A stretch of 64,000 bases of DNA from DTKD01 sp964494345 (GCA_964494345.1 CAZBSI010000002.1:186001-250000); one strand, 5' to 3'. Shown: positions 51,439 to 60,522, numbered from the stretch's first letter. Numbers and translations: made by a program. Notes: generated by a model not told the origin, from the letters alone.

Positions 51439-53169
51439 TTGGCTTTAAGCGCATCTGTTATTGTCGGGTTTGTGCGCAAGTATCGTTCGCTGCTGAGTCT
51501 TGGAGCGGCGGCTACGCTTGCCGAGCTTGCCTACGCCATCCTCAATTTATCCGCACTTCCGATGTATGTCTCCTTTGTGCTCAAACAACAGGCGGCGCTG
51601 GGAATAGTCATCAGCACTTTTTTGTTGACTGAGGCGCTTTCCAGGCCGTGGTTTGGCGCGCTGGGGGATAGAATCGGTCGAAAGCCGCTTCTGATTATCG
51701 GCCCTGCGGTGACGGCGGTGACGGCGTTTCTTACGATCAAACTACACGGGCCGTTTGCGATCTATGGCCTGCTGATTTTGAAGGCCATAGACGGCCTGGG
51801 CAGCGGCGCGCTGTGGATAAACGCCTTTGCGGCTGTGGGGGATGTGGTCGAAGAGGAGCACCACAGTGCGGCGATGAGCATGCTCAATGTGACTTATATG
51901 AGCGGCATCGCCCTTGGGTTTCTCTTCGGCGGGCTGGTTAATCAGGTTTTTCATTCGTATCTTGCATCATTTTACCTCGTTTCAGCGTTGTTGATCGGCA
52001 GCGTGATTATTATGGCGGCGCTGCTGCCCAAAAAGATCGGCGGCGCTCGCGTCGAGCCTACTCCCATTCATGACCACGTTGAACTGACCACTCTTGAAGA
52101 GCAGCCGAAGGAGTTCAAGTTATCGAGCATCCTGCGGGGCTTCAAGGACGTGCCGGATATGCTGGCGGTGGCGTGTGTAACGTTTTTGGGGATAGGCACG
52201 CTTATGCCGGTGGTGAAGCTGTATGCTGTTCAGCATCTGGATCTGAGTGAGACGGCGTTTGGGCTGGCTGTGGCTCCGGTGGCGGCGGCGATGGGCATCT
52301 TTGCGGTTCCGCTGGGCAGGCTTGGAGACAAATATGGCCGGTGTGTGGCGGTGTGCTGGGGGTTATTTGCGAGCGCAATGGCGTTGTGGGTGCTGGCGTT
52401 ATTCCGAAGCACTCTTCTGGCCGGGCTTGCCGGGATCGCGATAGGTTTGGGCTTTACGGTGGCGTTTCCGGCGTGGATGGCGCTGGTGGCATCTGCTACG
52501 TCTGCGGACAGGCGCGGAGAGGTTTTGGGCGCGGTTGGTGCGGTGCAGGGATTGGCGGCGATTGTGGGGACGGCGCTGGGCGGATATATGTATTCAAATG
52601 ACCAGCTCAGTTTTCCGAGGCTTGGGGTGGTAAACTATAACGTGCCTTTCTGGTGGAGCGCGATTTTAATGTCGGCTGCCACTGTGATGGGCTTCACGTG
52701 GATGTGCGGTCGGCATAGCAGCCGGGATGCAGGAGGCGGAATAAAGCCCTGGCAGCGAAAGATGGTGGTCGCGGCGTCGATTATCGGCCTGGTATGGTTG
52801 GTGACGTGGATTGGGTGGAGATATTCACAGCCGGTGCCTGCGGAGAGGGTAGCCTGGCAGTGGGTTCAGCAGTTGCATCACGGCAAGCCGAAAAAGGCGG
52901 TGAAATATACGCTGCGCGAGGGACCTGGGGGGTGGAACGGATATGAAATGTCCAAACAAACCGCCAGACTCCTTGCAAAGTACGACAAAAAACACGATAT
53001 TTTGTGGTATACCGTCTACTCGCCGGTTTGGTTATCGCCAAAACAGGTCGAGGTGAGGGTGAAGTTCGTGCTCAGGGGCAACACATTTCGCTACTCACGG
53101 ATTAAATTATGCAGGCCAGGCAGAGATTGGAAAGTATGCGGCGTAAAGCAGGAGGAAGGTGGGCTTTAA
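51439..53169 (+). CDS. Major facilitator superfamily transporter with C-terminal soluble domain
   Basis: About 576 residues. Twelve hydrophobic segments in two halves are present, with the MFS A-motif GALGDRIGRKPLLI in loop 2-3 and a second copy GRLGDKYGRCVAV in loop 8-9. After segment 12 (MVVAASIIGLVWLVTWIGW) comes about 100 residues with RVAWQWVQQLHHGKPKKAVKYTL and a beta-rich end. That resembles an NTF2-like/DUF4878-type domain on the outer face. The TTG at 51439 after AGAGG is chosen because a longer frame to 51388 starts inside the terminator loop. Substrate unknown; drug-efflux-like or sugar-related. Confidence 0.88.
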   Translation: MALSASVIVGFVRKYRSLLSLGAAATLAELAYAILNLSALPMYVSFVLKQQAALGIVISTFLLTEALSRPWFGALGDRIGRKPLLIIGPAVTAVTAFLTIKLHGPFAIYGLLILKAIDGLGSGALWINAFAAVGDVVEEEHHSAAMSMLNVTYMSGIALGFLFGGLVNQVFHSYLASFYLVSALLIGSVIIMAALLPKKIGGARVEPTPIHDHVELTTLEEQPKEFKLSSILRGFKDVPDMLAVACVTFLGIGTLMPVVKLYAVQHLDLSETAFGLAVAPVAAAMGIFAVPLGRLGDKYGRCVAVCWGLFASAMALWVLALFRSTLLAGLAGIAIGLGFTVAFPAWMALVASATSADRRGEVLGAVGAVQGLAAIVGTALGGYMYSNDQLSFPRLGVVNYNVPFWWSAILMSAATVMGFTWMCGRHSSRDAGGGIKPWQRKMVVAASIIGLVWLVTWIGWRYSQPVPAERVAWQWVQQLHHGKPKKAVKYTLREGPGGWNGYEMSKQTARLLAKYDKKHDILWYTVYSPVWLSPKQVEVRVKFVLRGNTFRYSRIKLCRPGRDWKVCGVKQEEGGL

Positions 53170-53194
53170 TCCGTTGGATATAGTCAAAGGCTGC

Positions 53195-53305
53195 GACAGT
53201 GCGAAAACCTGAAAATAACGAGATAATAGCGGAATAGAAAAAGCAACATTGTCCGGTCGGGCTTCGAACACCGGCAATCGGACATCGAAAAAAGCAGGAA
53301 CCTGA
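53195..53305 (-). repeat. Family A composite repeat, decayed copy
   Basis: In minus orientation it keeps the start of the core (TTCCTGCTTTTTTCGATGTCC), the body (TTCGAAGCCCGACC-like) and a TTTTCGCACTG tail. The GTCATTTCGAACG half is lost. It occupies the MFS-namZ gap. Confidence 0.65.
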
Positions 53306-53329
53306 GTTTGTGATAGTTAAGTTGGCTGT

Positions 53330-54532
53330 ATGAACCTGGGAATAGATGAACTGCTGCGTAACTCGGCTGCGCAGAATGCCCTACAGGGGCGACGGGTGGC
53401 GGTTTTGGGGCATCCGGCCTCGGTGACGAGGGATTGTCGGCATACGCTGGATGTGCTGATGAAATGCCCGCAGGTCAAGATCACCTCGGCGTTCGGCCCG
53501 CAGCACGGCATGCTCGGCGATAAGCAGGACAATATGGTCGAGTCCGGCGATTTCGTCGACGCGCGTTACGGTATCCCCGTCTTCAGCCTCTACGGCGATG
53601 TCCGCCGGCCGACTGATGAGATGATGGAGACGTTCGATGTTCTGCTGGTGGATTTGCAGGATATCGGCACACGAATCTACACTTTTATTACTACTCTAAC
53701 CTACATGATCGAGGCGTGCGCCGCTCACAAAAAGAGCATCTGGGTGCTGGATCGGCCCAACCCCGCCGGCAGACCCGCCGAAGGCACGATTCTCGAACCG
53801 GGATGGGAGAGCTTTGTTGGCGCAGGGCCGATGCTGATGCGCCACGGCCTGACCCCTGGCGAGATAGCAAAATGGTGGGTGGCGCTGAAGCGGTTGGATG
53901 TGGACCTGAAGGTGATCCCTATGACAGGATACGATCCCGACGCCGCGCCGGGCTATGGCTGGCCGCTGCTTGAGATCAGTTGGATCAACCCCAGCCCGAA
54001 CGCGTCCAGCCTGAACATGGCGCGATGTTTCCCCGGCACGGTTCTGCTTGAGGGCACTACCCTGTCCGAAGGTCGCGGCACGACCACGTCGCTGGAAATT
54101 ATGGGCGCGCCGGATATCGATTACGATATAGTTGTCAAGAAAATGGTCGAATTGGCGCCGGAGTGGATGCGCGGGTGCATTGTAAGAAAATGCCACTTCG
54201 AGCCGACTTTCCATAAGCACGTCGGCAAGCTCTGCGCGGGGATTCAGATCCACACCGACAATTTTTATTATCGCCACTACGAGTTCCGGCCATACAGGCT
54301 GGTTACGCTTATGCTGAAGGCGATTCGGCTGGAGTATCCGGATTACCCCATCTGGAGAAAGTTCCCCTATGAATATGAGACGGAGCGGTTGGCGATCGAC
54401 CTGTTGAGCGGGGGGACTTTCCTGCGCGAATGGGTCGACGATTCGAGCGCGCAGCCGATTGATTTCGAGTTGCGGCTGGTAGAGGATGAGCAGGCGTGGA
54501 TGGAGATTCGCGCGCCGTATCTGATATATTAA
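53330..54532 (+). CDS. NamZ-like exo-beta-N-acetylmuramidase (DUF1343/GH171 family)
   Basis: A 400-residue protein of the DUF1343 family. It has FGPQHGMLGDKQDNMVESG, PVFSLYGDVRRPTDEMME, VDLQDIGTRIYTFITTL and DRPNPAGRPAEGTIL (the conserved family blocks), then LLEGTTLSEGRGTTTSLEIMGAP. Characterised members release terminal MurNAc from peptidoglycan fragments and are assigned to GH171. No signal peptide is evident here, so recycling in the cytoplasm is likely. The sialidase-like gene follows after 12 bases, suggesting one transcript. Confidence 0.88.
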   Translation: MNLGIDELLRNSAAQNALQGRRVAVLGHPASVTRDCRHTLDVLMKCPQVKITSAFGPQHGMLGDKQDNMVESGDFVDARYGIPVFSLYGDVRRPTDEMMETFDVLLVDLQDIGTRIYTFITTLTYMIEACAAHKKSIWVLDRPNPAGRPAEGTILEPGWESFVGAGPMLMRHGLTPGEIAKWWVALKRLDVDLKVIPMTGYDPDAAPGYGWPLLEISWINPSPNASSLNMARCFPGTVLLEGTTLSEGRGTTTSLEIMGAPDIDYDIVVKKMVELAPEWMRGCIVRKCHFEPTFHKHVGKLCAGIQIHTDNFYYRHYEFRPYRLVTLMLKAIRLEYPDYPIWRKFPYEYETERLAIDLLSGGTFLREWVDDSSAQPIDFELRLVEDEQAWMEIRAPYLIY

Positions 54533-54544
54533 GCGGAGGTCATA

Positions 54545-55696
54545 ATGGCTCTGAGAGTGCTGTGTGCAGTTGTTTTGCTGTTGGCTTGCGGGAGTGTGGA
54601 GGCATCGGAATTGAATAAGATAAAAGACATCGTAATCTATCAGGACAAGATGTATTATTCGTGCTTTCCGTCGATTGTGCAGCGCAAGGATGGAGAATTG
54701 ATCTGCGCTTTTCGGCGTGCGCCTGATCGCAGAGAGCTCTGGGACGGAGCGTTGAGCCACACGGATCCCAACAGCTATCTTGTGCTGGTGCGATCGAAAG
54801 ACGGCGGACAGAGTTGGGCTAAAGAGCCCGAACTGATCTTCGCGCACCCGCTGGGAGGGTCGCAGGACCCGTGTATGGTGCAGCTTAAAGATGGCACCAT
54901 AGTCTGCACCAGCTACGGCTGGGCGATGCTGCCGAAAGAAGGCGAGAATAAGCTGCCGCTGACCCTGCGACACAGCCCATATAATTTCCTCGGCGGATAT
55001 GTTCTGCGCTCAAAAGACGGGGCGAAGACCTGGGAGGGGCCGTTTGTGCCTATCCCGGTGCCGGGGGATACGAGCAAGGACGCGCTCGGAAATCCCACCC
55101 CGGCGTTTAATCGCGGCGCGATGTATGAAGGCAAAGATGGCAAGCTATATTGGGCCGTGGCTTCAAGAAATGTGGACACACATAAACGCACTTCGGTTCA
55201 TCTGTTGATATCTACCGATAAAGCTGCAACGTGGACGTATGCCTGCCCGATCGCAGTCGATGATAAAGTGACGTTCAATGAAACCTCGATGATTCAAACC
55301 AAAAAGGGCGATTGGGTCGCGTTTATGCGCACCGACGCCTTTGAAGGAAAGCTGGCCTACGCACGGTCGACGGATGGCGGCAAGAGCTTCGAGCCGTGGC
55401 AGGATGGCGGATTTTTCGGCCACCCATTCCACGCTATTCATCTCAAAGACGGCCGAGTGCTGTTGGTTTATGGCTACCGGCAGCAGCCGTTTGGGATTCG
55501 CGCGAAGATACTCAACTCCGATTGCACCGACATTGCCACCGCGAAGGAGTATGTGCTGCGCGAGGACGGCGGCAATACCGATATCGGCTACCCGTGGGCG
55601 GTACAGCTAGCCGACGGCAAAATACTCGTCACATACTATTATAACGTCAACGACGGCACCCGATACATCGCGGCTAGCCTGCTCGAGTTGCGCTGA
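54545..55696 (+). CDS. Exported sialidase-like (BNR/Asp-box) protein
   Basis: A 383-residue six-bladed beta-propeller protein with a signal peptide (MALRVLCAVVLLLACGSVEA). Asp-box repeats SKDGGQSW, SKDGAKTW, STDKAATW and STDGGKSF are at regular spacing. An early Arg in CAFRRAPDRR and a Glu in FNETSMIQ could serve the sialidase arginine triad and active site, but this is not proven. It may be an exo-sialidase (GH33-like) or an Asp-box protein of another sugar specificity. AGCGGAGGT precedes the ATG. Probably an operon with the NamZ-like gene. Confidence 0.83.
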   Translation: MALRVLCAVVLLLACGSVEASELNKIKDIVIYQDKMYYSCFPSIVQRKDGELICAFRRAPDRRELWDGALSHTDPNSYLVLVRSKDGGQSWAKEPELIFAHPLGGSQDPCMVQLKDGTIVCTSYGWAMLPKEGENKLPLTLRHSPYNFLGGYVLRSKDGAKTWEGPFVPIPVPGDTSKDALGNPTPAFNRGAMYEGKDGKLYWAVASRNVDTHKRTSVHLLISTDKAATWTYACPIAVDDKVTFNETSMIQTKKGDWVAFMRTDAFEGKLAYARSTDGGKSFEPWQDGGFFGHPFHAIHLKDGRVLLVYGYRQQPFGIRAKILNSDCTDIATAKEYVLREDGGNTDIGYPWAVQLADGKILVTYYYNVNDGTRYIAASLLELR

Positions 55697-55699
55697 TCT

Positions 55700-58027
55700 C
55701 TATTCGTAATACAGCATCGCCGGGCCGAGATAGAGCGCGTCCTTTGACTGCTTTGAGCCGACGTGGTCAAACAGAAACAGCGTATCCCAGGCAATAGGAT
55801 ACTCTATCCGGCCGGTGTTTTTGCCGCCCCAGTGTCCGGCGATGGCTCCGGTTAGATCGGCGAACAGGCACTGCCAGCCGGTGAAGCTCAGCGGCCCCAG
55901 GTCAGGTTGAAAAGTCTCCTGGCCGGCATCGACTATGCGCAACCGCGCCATGCCGGTTCCGTTGTTGCCATTCAGCCAGAATCCCAGCCGAGTCGGCTTG
56001 CCATCAATCGGGATGTTGCCTTCTTTATAAACGCGCACGAATTTCCAGCCCGGCTCAATTAGATAATCCAGCTTGGCGCATATCTTGACCGGAGATTTTG
56101 CGCCTGCGTTGGCATAGGTGAGGGTCGCCTCTCCCTTAACCTTCGGATCGCCATCCATAGCCACCGCCATGTTCATTACCCTGTCTCCGGGTTTGCCGAC
56201 GGCGAAAGTCTCAATAACCTCATATCGCCCCGCCGGCATCCGCACGATGTTGCGGCCTTTGGCATCGTATAGATTGCACGCCGCCGTGAAACTGACCGGC
56301 TGCTGCTTTGTTTTTGCACGGATTGTAACGCGATCTTGCCCTTTTGGTATGCGGAACTCAACAGATGAATCGATAAGCGTTACCCCTTCGACGTTATCGA
56401 CTGTCAGCTTCCCGGAAATCGACCCCTCAGAGCCGACCGAAGGCCGGTAGATGTCGAACAACAGCTCCTTATCCGTCGGCGGCAGAACCACGACACGCGG
56501 ACATACTGATGTGGTGAATGTTATGACGCGCTTTATCGGCTCCGACAGACCTTTGATTTCCAAAACCGCGGTCAGATTGGATTTTGCCGTTCCGGGACTG
56601 ATGAATGAGGTGGAGATTTTAGCATTTCCTGCCGCATCTGCGTCATCAAAACTGAGTTGCGCGCTCGTTATTCCGGTTCCGCTGACGTCGATTTTCCCGC
56701 CGGGGATTGCAACGCCATCCACGCTCGATTCGACATCAATCACCAGCCCTTTATCAGTCAATTTAGGTTCCGCCGTGACTTGCCACGCAGCCATAATAGA
56801 CCACATCCGGCTATTGCCGACTGGCGTGATATACTGCGGCGACTGGGTCAGTTCGATCTCCAGATAACCGTCCTTGACCTCGGCTTTGCTTTGTGCGCCG
56901 TCTCGTGATATGATCTCGACTTCCTTGACATCCAGCGGAAGTTTTACTTTATGCAATTTGCCGGTAGTCCACGCAGCAAGGCGCAATGCATCCCCTTTTT
57001 TGAACAGGGCAAGGTAGTCCTCTTCGGAATCGACGCTGATGCGGCTGGCAAATGAGTAGCCGTTGAGCACGGTGTTCAGATTCTTTGCGGCAACATAGGC
57101 GGGCTTGTCGGACATATCACGCGCCACTGTGCCGAAATGGTGCTCATTTTCGTCGGGATCCGGGCCGTCATCCCGCCAGTCATACCAGATACTGAGCGCA
57201 ACGTTGTTGATAATGTTGTTCAGGAACTGACGGGTGATAAAATCGGCCTGCGTTTCGACAGAGACGCCTTTGCTGTAGGATGAATAGCCCCATTCCCCGC
57301 TGACAATGGGATATTGCCTGCCTTTTTTGGCGTATTTGCCGATCAGTTCTCGGACCTTTATATATAAAGAGGTGGCGTCTTCGGGCTTGCCTGCGCCATA
57401 GGGATGCAGAGACACGACATCGGTCGCCTCAAGCAGGCCAAGCTGAAACGCTTTGTCCAGAAAGCCATAGTCCCATCCTGAAAGCGCCGGCGCAAGAACC
57501 GTGCAGTCGGGGTCGGCTTTTTTGAGCGCAGGGTAAACGGCTTTTGCGAGCTTTACATAATCTTCTACGTTCGGCTGCGGTCTCCAGAAAAATATGTTAG
57601 GCTCGTTCCATATCTCCCATAGTATCCCCTTGCCCTTAAAGTGCTTTGCTCCGGCGGTGACGAACCTCACGAACGCGGCGCGGCCCTCGTCGGTGTGCGG
57701 AGACATATCGTTGTCATATAGCGGATTACCGTAGGCGAGGATAAAAAGCGCCCGGATTCCTTTGGCGGAAAGGGAGTCGATTAACTCATCGTAAGGCTTA
57801 AAATCATAGACGCCTTTCTCTTTTTCGATATGAACCCAGGAGAAGTCCATCCGTATGAACTTGAAACCGCCGTCGGCTATCTTCGCCACTTCCTCAGCCT
57901 GATTGCCGACAAAGTGAATATTGACGCCCAGCCCGTCCGGGATCACCAATTTCGGCAGACCCTGCTGCGCCGCGCCCACGCTTGCGCTTGCCATTAGCAT
58001 CACTATCACTCCCAGATATTTGCCCAT
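55700..58027 (-). CDS. Exported clan GH-A glycoside hydrolase (GH39/GH5-like) with beta-sandwich C-terminus
   Basis: A 775-residue protein with a signal peptide (MGKYLGVIVMLMASASVGAA). A TIM barrel (about 30-345) has the acid/base E142 in WEIWNEPN and the nucleophile E245 in VSGEWGYSS. About 430 residues of beta domains follow, ending with a carbohydrate-binding-like region (RLGFWLNGNNGTGMARLRIVD). The motif spacing suits GH39-type xylosidases or GH5 relatives; a specific substrate is not inferable. It converges with the sialidase-like gene, leaving three bases between stops. Confidence 0.86.
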   Translation of the reverse strand: MGKYLGVIVMLMASASVGAAQQGLPKLVIPDGLGVNIHFVGNQAEEVAKIADGGFKFIRMDFSWVHIEKEKGVYDFKPYDELIDSLSAKGIRALFILAYGNPLYDNDMSPHTDEGRAAFVRFVTAGAKHFKGKGILWEIWNEPNIFFWRPQPNVEDYVKLAKAVYPALKKADPDCTVLAPALSGWDYGFLDKAFQLGLLEATDVVSLHPYGAGKPEDATSLYIKVRELIGKYAKKGRQYPIVSGEWGYSSYSKGVSVETQADFITRQFLNNIINNVALSIWYDWRDDGPDPDENEHHFGTVARDMSDKPAYVAAKNLNTVLNGYSFASRISVDSEEDYLALFKKGDALRLAAWTTGKLHKVKLPLDVKEVEIISRDGAQSKAEVKDGYLEIELTQSPQYITPVGNSRMWSIMAAWQVTAEPKLTDKGLVIDVESSVDGVAIPGGKIDVSGTGITSAQLSFDDADAAGNAKISTSFISPGTAKSNLTAVLEIKGLSEPIKRVITFTTSVCPRVVVLPPTDKELLFDIYRPSVGSEGSISGKLTVDNVEGVTLIDSSVEFRIPKGQDRVTIRAKTKQQPVSFTAACNLYDAKGRNIVRMPAGRYEVIETFAVGKPGDRVMNMAVAMDGDPKVKGEATLTYANAGAKSPVKICAKLDYLIEPGWKFVRVYKEGNIPIDGKPTRLGFWLNGNNGTGMARLRIVDAGQETFQPDLGPLSFTGWQCLFADLTGAIAGHWGGKNTGRIEYPIAWDTLFLFDHVGSKQSKDALYLGPAMLYYE

Positions 58028-58051
58028 TTGTTACCTCGCAGATTTGGCGTT

Positions 58052-59611
58052 TTATTCGAACATTATCCCGGCGTTTAACAGTCCATCCGGGTCAAACAGC
58101 TTCTTCAGTTCACGCATCTGGCCTATGGCCTCGTCGCCATACATCATCCTCAAAAACGGCACCTTCAGCCTGCCAATACCGTGCTCAGCCGAGACCGAAC
58201 CGCCCATTTTCACGACCTTATCCGCCCAACCCAAATAAAGCTCGCGGCCAATGGAATATTCGTCCATATTATTCGGCAAGATGTTGACGTGGACGTGGTT
58301 GTTGCCGATATGACCGAAGATGACCGATTCCAGACCGCGCTCGGCGAGACCTGCGTTATACATCTCCATTGCAGTTACCAGCGACCCATTCGGCGCCGAC
58401 ATATCCGTGCCGAGCTTGGTAAGCTCAGGTATTTCTCGTTTGCGCTCCCCGATTAGCAAATTGACCGCCTCTGGGATAGCGTGCCTGAACGCCTTCAACG
58501 GCTCTAGTTCGCGGTCTGTAGTCGCGAACCACGTATCTTCATCGCTGCCGCCAAGCTCCATAGCCTGTTCCATCAATCCCATTACGGCTTCTTCGAGCGA
58601 ATCGGCATCATCGCCGTGAAACTCGACATAAACAGCGGAATGGTAGCGCTCTTTCAGCATCGGAATCGCTTCAAACGCCGGGTTGGTCTCCTTTGCCGCA
58701 CGCAACAGCTTCAATGCATCGTGATTAAAGAACTCAATGGCGACCAATGCAGGCGACGACCCCGCGAACATATCACGGGCAGACTCAACCAGCTCAATCG
58801 CGGATTTCTCATCAGGCATAAACAGCGTCAGGCCATTGATTTCCTTTGGTCGTGGAATCAGCCTGAGTTTGATCTCCGTGATAATGCCTAAAGTCCCTTC
58901 AGAGCCGATCAACAGATCGATCATGTCCATATTATCTTCGACATAATATCCCGCAGCGGATTTGACATCAGGCATCTGATAAGTCGGAAGTTGTCCGGAT
59001 ATGACCCGGCCGGACTCAGTAGTCAAAGAAAACGATCGGCCTTGAGCAAAAATCTCCCCTCGCTTGATGCTCAGCACATCCCCATCGATAAGCGCCATTC
59101 GCAGGCTCTCAATCCATTTTCGAGTGGCGCCATAATAAAATGACATCGCGCCCGATGCATTACACGCCGCCATTCCGCCGAGTGAAGCCGATGTCTCAGT
59201 AGGATCCGGGCCCAAAAACAACCCGGCAGATTCGAGGAGTGTGTGTAAATCGCTTAACAGCGCTCCGGGTTGGACAACGATCGTGTCTACTTCGTCATTT
59301 CGAACGCAGTGAGAAATCTGCTTTTCTATAGGGGAGTCGATTTTATTCATAGAGCGCAGGTTGATTATCAACCCGCCATCCGGAACCGCGCCAGCCACGA
59401 TCCCAGTCCGCGCGCCCTGGGTTACAACAGGCAGCTTGCGCTCATACGCGCCGCGCACCGCTTCGATGACTTCCAATTCCGTTACAGGAAAAGCGATCTC
59501 GTCGGCCTTGCCGATGCGCTTAGACTCATCGCTTAGAAACTCTACGTAATCCGAGGTAAAAGGGCTGATTTGGAGTGTCATAGTGAAGTGTACTTCGCCG
59601 GATTCGATCAA
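58052..59611 (-). CDS. FAD-linked oxidase, GlcD/D-lactate dehydrogenase type, carrying an in-frame repeat insertion
   Basis: A 519-residue flavoprotein with the FAD-binding PP-loop region (VVTQGARTGIVAGAVPDGGLIINL), GPDPTETSASLGGMAACNASGA and IGSEGTLGIITEIKLRL. The C-terminal domain has the metal-binding-type HIGNNHVHVNILP and SAEHGIGRLKVPFL. It oxidises a 2-hydroxy acid. Residues about 96-107 (EKQISHCVRNDE) are encoded by a family A repeat core inserted between MNKID and TIVVQPG, without breaking the frame. It starts at TTG (59611), after a strong GGGAGG site; the ATG ten codons later has none. Confidence 0.9.
   Translation of the reverse strand: MIESGEVHFTMTLQISPFTSDYVEFLSDESKRIGKADEIAFPVTELEVIEAVRGAYERKLPVVTQGARTGIVAGAVPDGGLIINLRSMNKIDSPIEKQISHCVRNDEVDTIVVQPGALLSDLHTLLESAGLFLGPDPTETSASLGGMAACNASGAMSFYYGATRKWIESLRMALIDGDVLSIKRGEIFAQGRSFSLTTESGRVISGQLPTYQMPDVKSAAGYYVEDNMDMIDLLIGSEGTLGIITEIKLRLIPRPKEINGLTLFMPDEKSAIELVESARDMFAGSSPALVAIEFFNHDALKLLRAAKETNPAFEAIPMLKERYHSAVYVEFHGDDADSLEEAVMGLMEQAMELGGSDEDTWFATTDRELEPLKAFRHAIPEAVNLLIGERKREIPELTKLGTDMSAPNGSLVTAMEMYNAGLAERGLESVIFGHIGNNHVHVNILPNNMDEYSIGRELYLGWADKVVKMGGSVSAEHGIGRLKVPFLRMMYGDEAIGQMRELKKLFDPDGLLNAGIMFE
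59294..59325 (+). repeat. Family A core inside the GlcD-type gene (copy 6)
   Basis: The core GTCATTTCGAACGCAGTGAG followed by AAATCTGCTTTT differs from intergenic copies by one base (GCAG for GAAG, a form shared with copy 7). It is read in frame on the minus strand. Confidence 0.9.
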
Positions 59612-59647
59612 TTTCCCTCCCGGCGCTAACCGCGTTGCTTAACTCCA

Positions 59648-59950
59648 TCATTTCGATCGCCCACCCGTCATTTCGAACGCGCGCCGCCACCCGTCATTCC
59701 GAATGCCCACCTGTCATTCCAAACGCCCACCCATCATTCCGAACGCCCACCCTGTCATTTCGAACGCCCATCCTGTCATTTCGAACGCCCACCCTGTCAT
59801 TTCGAACGCAGTGAGAAATCTGCTTTTTCCCGATGTCCGAGGTTTGACGTTCGAAGTGCGATTGGAAGCCTTTTTATTCTGCGTTATCTCGTTATTTTCT
59901 GGTTTTCGCTCTTTTCGCTTTTTCGCGTTTAATTTCCGTCATTTCGAGCG
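59648..59950 (+). repeat. Family A composite repeat, copy 7, longest tandem head
   Basis: Seven successive 20-26-base head units of the type CATTTCGAACGCCCACCCTGT (59648-59795) run into the core (59796-59828). The body (CGATGTCCGAGG, TTCGAAGTGCGATTGG) and the tail (TTTTCGCTCTTTTCGC) follow. A terminal GTCATTTCGAGCG (59938-59950) lies inside the 3' end of rdgB. The element fills the whole rdgB-GlcD gap. Confidence 0.88.
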
Positions 59951-60522
59951 GCCAACATCTTCCTGGCTTCTACCAACGCTTTGCCTCTGTGGGAGATGGC
60001 GTTTTTGTGGGAGGAGTCGAGTTCGGCGAAGTGTCTTTTGAGGTTGGGAATAAAAAATATCGGGTCGTAGCCGAAGCCATTGTGACCCTTCGGTTCGTGC
60101 GCGATGACGCCTTCCACGCTGCCTTCGCAGGTCCGAACGTCTCCGGACGGGTCTGCAATGGCGATTACGCATCTGAACCTGGCCGTGCGCCTGTCGTCGG
60201 GCACGTCTTTGATCATACTCAACAGACGCTCGTTGCGCTCGGATTCGGTCGGAGCGAAGCGGCTGGAGAAAACCCCCGGCGCACCGTCAAGCGCGTCGAC
60301 TTCCAGCCCCGAATCGTCGGCCAGGGTCAGCTCACCTGTAAAACTGGCATAAGCGGTAGCTTTAATTACGGCGTTCTCTACGAAAGTACAGCCTGTTTCT
60401 TCAACATCAGGCGCATCGGGATAATCCAGCAGAGTGCGCACCTCATAGGGTAGGCCGGACAGCAGTTCGACCATTTCTTTAACTTTGCCCGGATTTTTAG
60501 TGGCTATAATCAGCTTCGTCAC
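59929..60522 (-). CDS. rdgB: XTP/dITP diphosphatase (RdgB/HAM1)
   Basis: A 197-residue HAM1 protein. It has IIATKNPGKVKEM at the N-terminus, LADDSGLEVDALDGAPGVFSSRFA in the centre and GHNGFGYDPIFFIP with SHRGKAL near the end, all family signatures. It hydrolyses dITP and XTP to keep them out of DNA. The last five residues (RNDGN) are read from the terminal family A repeat unit, so the natural C-terminus appears to have been replaced. The start overlaps the rph stop by 4 bases. Confidence 0.96.
   Translation of the reverse strand: MTKLIIATKNPGKVKEMVELLSGLPYEVRTLLDYPDAPDVEETGCTFVENAVIKATAYASFTGELTLADDSGLEVDALDGAPGVFSSRFAPTESERNERLLSMIKDVPDDRRTARFRCVIAIADPSGDVRTCEGSVEGVIAHEPKGHNGFGYDPIFFIPNLKRHFAELDSSHKNAISHRGKALVEARKMLAARNDGN

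Noticed and set aside
53696..54973. 425-codon ORF antisense to the NamZ-like and sialidase-like genes
   Set aside because: It spans two convincingly coding genes on the other strand and shows no domain.
59270..59536. Plus-strand ORF through the repeat inside the GlcD-type gene
   Set aside because: Its protein-like start (VISNAVRNLLF) is simply the repeat core read in reverse; such peptides recur wherever the repeat does.
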